From: Gammaproteobacteria bacterium
Lineage (GTDB): Bacteria; Pseudomonadota; Gammaproteobacteria; Natronospirales; REEB76
Reading direction: 5' to 3'
NCBI GenBank assembly: GCA_027315405.1
Contig: DAHUYB010000057.1
Location: forward strand, 48,781-112,780
DNA length: 64,000 nucleotides
The position numbers were made by a program, and so were the translations under genes. Numbering within the stretch: position 1 is the first letter of the stretch; every line of letters begins with the position of its first letter. This document shows, one piece after another, positions 62,174-64,000 of this stretch. The notes beneath the pieces were generated by a model that saw only the letters and a program-made list of their open reading frames with translations, was not told where the DNA came from and did no database searches.

Positions 62174-62222
62174 CCCTGCGGTTCCGCAGGGTTTAAAGAT
62201 GATAAACCCCGGCTCACCGGGG
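62174..62222 (-). promoter_or_regulatory. two stable hairpins in the rimP leader
   Basis: CCCTGCGG-TT-CCGCAGGG (62174-62191, eight-bp stem) and CCCCGG-CTCA-CCGGGG (62207-62222, six-bp stem) lie between the two terminators. The second is followed on the minus strand by TTTATCATCTTT, a poor T-tract. They may modulate read-through or RNA processing. Confidence 0.6.
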
Positions 62223-62254
62223 TCTCAGGGCGGCTCGGACCGCTGACTGACACT

Positions 62255-62274
62255 AAAAAGCCCCTGCGCGGGGC
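62255..62274 (-). terminator. intrinsic terminator after tRNA-fMet
   Basis: On the minus strand GCCCC-GCGCA-GGGGC is followed directly by TTTTT, 18 bases after the tRNA CCA end. It should release most tRNA transcripts before the rimP leader. Confidence 0.85.
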
Positions 62275-62291
62275 CCTGTTTCCAAGATCTT

Positions 62292-62368
62292 TGGTAGCGG
62301 GGGCAGGATTTGAACCTGCGACCTTCGGGTTATGAGCCCGACGAGCTGCCAGACTGCTCCACCCCGCA
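62292..62368 (-). tRNA. metY: initiator tRNA-fMet (CAT)
   Basis: 77 nt with encoded CCA. The anticodon loop is CTCATAA, flanked by the three G:C pairs (GGG/CCC) specific to initiators; A11:U24 in the D stem is a second initiator mark. The T arm is GCAGG-TTCAAAT-CCTGC. Position 1 is U and position 72 is U, so the acceptor end is unpaired, as required for formylation and IF2 binding, but with U-U where E. coli has C-A. It is the first gene of the rimP-nusA-infB operon, as E. coli metY. Confidence 0.95.
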
Positions 62369-62382
62369 CCGGGCAGCCGCGG

Positions 62383-62411
62383 AATATATAGGACTGGAGG
62401 GGTTTTTTCAA
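62383..62411 (-). promoter_or_regulatory. promoter of tRNA-fMet and the rimP-pnp operon
   Basis: On the minus strand TTGAAA (62411-62406), a 17-base spacer and TATATT (62388-62383) precede the tRNA by 14 bases. The bases after the -10 are CCGCGG, a GC-rich discriminator typical of stringently controlled stable-RNA promoters. Its position gives a tRNA 5' leader of about seven bases. Confidence 0.8.
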
Positions 62412-62734
62412 GCCAAACCGGGGTTTAAACCGGCTGTTTCAGGTGTTCCGGCAGCTTTCAGAAGGCAATCACCCGGGCGCACAGAGCCATGGGTAGGCCC
62501 GGAAGAATCCCCAGCAACACAAATAGCAAGACCGTTTCCGCACGCCTGGCATTTTTCCAAAGATCGTCGGTGGTGTCAGAACATCCGCGCTTGCATCAAA
62601 ATATATAAAGTCAAGACTCGACCCCTTTTCTCTACGGCACTGGCGAGTGCCGCACATCAACCTATCCCAATCCTGACAGCCGCCCGAAGAATCGGTGGTA
62701 CTCCAAAGGTTTGCCGCCATCGGCCATCCAATCA
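62412..62734. other. intergenic region upstream of the tRNA promoter
   Basis: Between the Rhs-linked gene and the tRNA promoter I recognise no gene. An 88-codon minus-strand frame (62735-62469) is poor in composition and has no ribosome site. In E. coli secG lies upstream of metY; no secG trace is visible. A short inverted repeat (CGGCACT-GGCG-AGTGCCG, 62635-62652) is present. Confidence 0.45.
62635..62652. repeat. short inverted repeat
   Basis: CGGCACT and AGTGCCG form a seven-bp stem with a GGCG loop, about 85-100 bases after the immunity-like gene on the minus strand. No T-run follows, so it is at best a weak terminator. Confidence 0.35.
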
Positions 62735-63286
62735 TTAATTATCCGTTTGTAGTTTTTCCAAATCCATTAGCAACTTATCTCGTATCTTTATAAAGCGCCG
62801 GTCGTGAATTGCCTTCAGTAGCAATATACGCTTACTGATTTCAGCATGCTGTGCATCGAAATTATCAACCAGGGATAATGGAAGCATCGTAATCATGTAT
62901 CTTAAATATTCATCTGAGATCCGTTCTTTGTAGGCCACATCCAGAAAATCACGCGGGTGCTTCGTAAAATAAACCCCAACACTTCTAAAGTAGTCCTCAA
63001 GGTCTCCCCCATCAAAGCATGAGGACATTAGGGCAGCGGCCCGGAAAGCAACTGGAGAACCATCCTGTATATAAGCAAATAATGTGTCAGTTTGCCTATG
63101 AGTCAACTGGGTCTTCTGACCGCATCTCTGCGGGGCGGAAAGAATTGCAGATTTCAGGACCGTAAACGCACGGTTCGTCGGCTTCTGCAGGAAGCTATCC
63201 CACACCGAGGCACAGTGACCACTGGCTGACACAACGGCAAGTAGTGCGATAACAAATACAGCGCGGCTAGTTATCGTCATCATCAT
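62735..63286 (-). CDS. exported protein, putative immunity protein of the Rhs effector
   Basis: 183 residues, starting within the stop of the rhs tip (ATGA). An N-terminal signal peptide (ITSRAVFVIALLAVVSASGH then CA/SVW) predicts periplasmic export. The mature part is mostly helical and charged (FKSAILSAPQR-like start; DLEDYFRSVGVYFTKHPRDF; ISKRILLLKAIHDRRFIKIR). I recognise no family. Coupling to an Rhs C-terminal tip, small size and a signal peptide are what one expects for an immunity protein guarding the periplasm. Base composition is more AT-rich than the neighbouring operon, fitting transfer. Confidence 0.7.
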   Translation of the reverse strand: MMMTITSRAVFVIALLAVVSASGHCASVWDSFLQKPTNRAFTVLKSAILSAPQRCGQKTQLTHRQTDTLFAYIQDGSPVAFRAAALMSSCFDGGDLEDYFRSVGVYFTKHPRDFLDVAYKERISDEYLRYMITMLPLSLVDNFDAQHAEISKRILLLKAIHDRRFIKIRDKLLMDLEKLQTDN

Positions 63287-63510
63287 GGTACTGTTCCAGC
63301 TCCGCGTATAATCACTACTATATCGCCGCTACCATCGGCCGCTATTATGTTGTCAATTTGTGTCAATGCTGTCTTACTGTTCAGTAACCTGAGGTCGCCA
63401 TTGGCATCGTTACCAATGGACTCCCCGACCCCGATGCAACCGATAACATCGGACGGTCCATTGGCAATGTGTATTTGAACCGCTTCTGCGCCTGGCACTC
63501 CTTCCAGCTG
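63283..63510 (-). pseudogene. distal half of the Rhs effector tip, cut off by an amber codon
   Basis: Directly after the TAG at 63511-63513, in the same frame, the sequence continues QLEGVPGAEAVQIHIANGPS, then DVIGCIGVGESIG, and ends at a TGA overlapping the next gene. The IHiaN-PSD-iGCI-VG pattern resembles DUF5675, a domain seen in phage and Rhs proteins, and the first half of that domain is before the stop. No start codon with a ribosome site is suited to separate expression; GTG at 63498 preceded by GGAAGGA is a possible exception. Function is unknown. Confidence 0.62.
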
Positions 63511-64000
63511 CTAAATCCTAGGTGGATTGTGGTCAGTTCTCAAAAATGCTCCGTATGAACCAGGTGGCACAGGAAGCATCGCATTTTGAGGATTTGCATT
63601 TTCTAACGTGTAACCATCAAAAGTTTGAGTTGTCTTATCACTGCTGACGTCGACGGTGCCCATTATAGAATCTGATGTATACAGATTGCGGTTTATTGCT
63701 ATGAATACTTCAAGTCCGAGCGGATCTGTATTCAAAAGTGGGCTTTCAACTACGTAAGCATAGGGATTTACTCCCGCAGACAATCCTTTTGGATCCTCAC
63801 TAATGAATTGCGAATACGTCGGGCTGTAATACCTGGCCCGGTTGTAATAGAGCCCAGTTCCATCATTCTCCCGACCGGTGTACTGCAGTGCGTTTGTACT
63901 GCTGGCACCGCTGGCCGTGGTATTTCCATAGGGCTCATAGGTATAGCTCGTCTGAATGGCGCCCGCGCTTGTCGTCAGCGCCAGCGTCGAGCCCAGATTG
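63511..64000 (-). CDS. Rhs repeat-associated core protein, 3' part
   Basis: The frame enters from the right edge and is open to the TAG at 63511-63513. It holds the Rhs core end: QTSYTYEPYGN, LQYTGRENDGTGLYYNRARY, YSPTYSQFISEDPKGLSAG, NPYAYVVESPLLNTDPLGLE. In Rhs proteins the variable toxin starts after the DPLG-type motif, which here is followed by FIAINRNLYTSDSIMGTVDV and TLENANPQNAMLPVPPGSYG. That segment resembles the first half of DUF5675. Rhs proteins are polymorphic toxins delivered by type VI or other systems; the delivery region lies outside the window. Confidence 0.88.
   Translation of the reverse strand, partial: NLGSTLALTTSAGAIQTSYTYEPYGNTTASGASSTNALQYTGRENDGTGLYYNRARYYSPTYSQFISEDPKGLSAGVNPYAYVVESPLLNTDPLGLEVFIAINRNLYTSDSIMGTVDVSSDKTTQTFDGYTLENANPQNAMLPVPPGSYGAFLRTDHNPPRI

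Noticed and set aside
62469..62735. 88-codon minus-strand frame upstream of the tRNA promoter, considered as a secG remnant
   Set aside because: It has no membrane segments like those of SecG and no ribosome site.

Overview
The window is chromosomal DNA from a gammaproteobacterium. Conserved clusters read almost as in Escherichia coli and Pseudomonas: initiator tRNA-rimP-nusA-infB-rbfA-truB-rpsO-pnp, gyrA-serC-hisC-aroA-cmk-rpsA-ihfB-lapA-lapB, mtaD-ubiG-mupP-rmuC-yciK, and trpS-scpA-scpB-rluB. Several placements differ from the enterics, including a split purB/mnmA-hflD block, acnA next to hflD, and a standalone domain after a lost acetyltransferase. I infer a free-living, deep-branching lineage. 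The species cannot be named from this sequence alone.

Layout. 1-3005: end of a slipin/SPFH gene, a DegV protein, and a coupled NudL-MazG pair. 3040-13234: divergent fumC and purB, then roxA, a decayed GNAT gene, a DUF7931-like gene, nudJ, mnmA-hflD and acnA. 13411-15763: a tandem pair of small exported paralogues of unknown function, sseA, and a dead SMR transporter gene. 15764-27349 (minus): galU, the lapA/lapB LPS-control pair, ihfB, rpsA, cmk, aroA, hisC, serC, gyrA. 27865-34275 (plus): an OmpA-like protein, mtaD, ubiG, mupP, rmuC, a phytoene-synthase-fold protein, yciK. 34294-39285 (minus): rluB, scpB, scpA, trpS, a site-2 protease, yciO. 39368-41410 (plus): yciB-yciI-bolA and a lipoprotein parvulin. 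41476-48279 (minus): a DUF1499 lipoprotein, ligA, zipA, smc. 48362-52551 (plus): queF, frameshifted cysZ, dksA, gluQ, an alpha/beta hydrolase. 52552-53737: a graveyard of defence-type genes. 53738-62411 (minus): the complete translation/RNA operon headed by tRNA-fMet. 62735-64000 (minus): the 3' end of an Rhs polymorphic-toxin gene and a likely exported immunity protein.

Most coding content is housekeeping: TCA cycle, purine, aromatic and serine synthesis, tRNA modification, chromosome segregation, LPS control, translation initiation and RNA decay. Many genes are translationally coupled through ATGA, GTGA, TTGA or TGATG overlaps.

The unusual content lies in the gaps. I read six decayed genes there by matching frame-broken translations to remembered family patterns: a GNAT acetyltransferase, an SMR exporter, CysZ with two single-base frameshifts, an antitoxin, a RelE/ParE toxin, and the C-terminus of a type I restriction methyltransferase (HsdM). 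An Rhs effector tip is split by one in-frame amber codon just before its putative immunity gene. The initiator tRNA has a U1-U72 mismatch. Four hairpins, the last with a U-tract, separate it from rimP, which suggests attenuation of the nusA-infB operon. The rpsA leader has a GGA-loop hairpin like the one known in E. coli. No CRISPR array, rRNA, intact insertion sequence or intact phage gene was seen.
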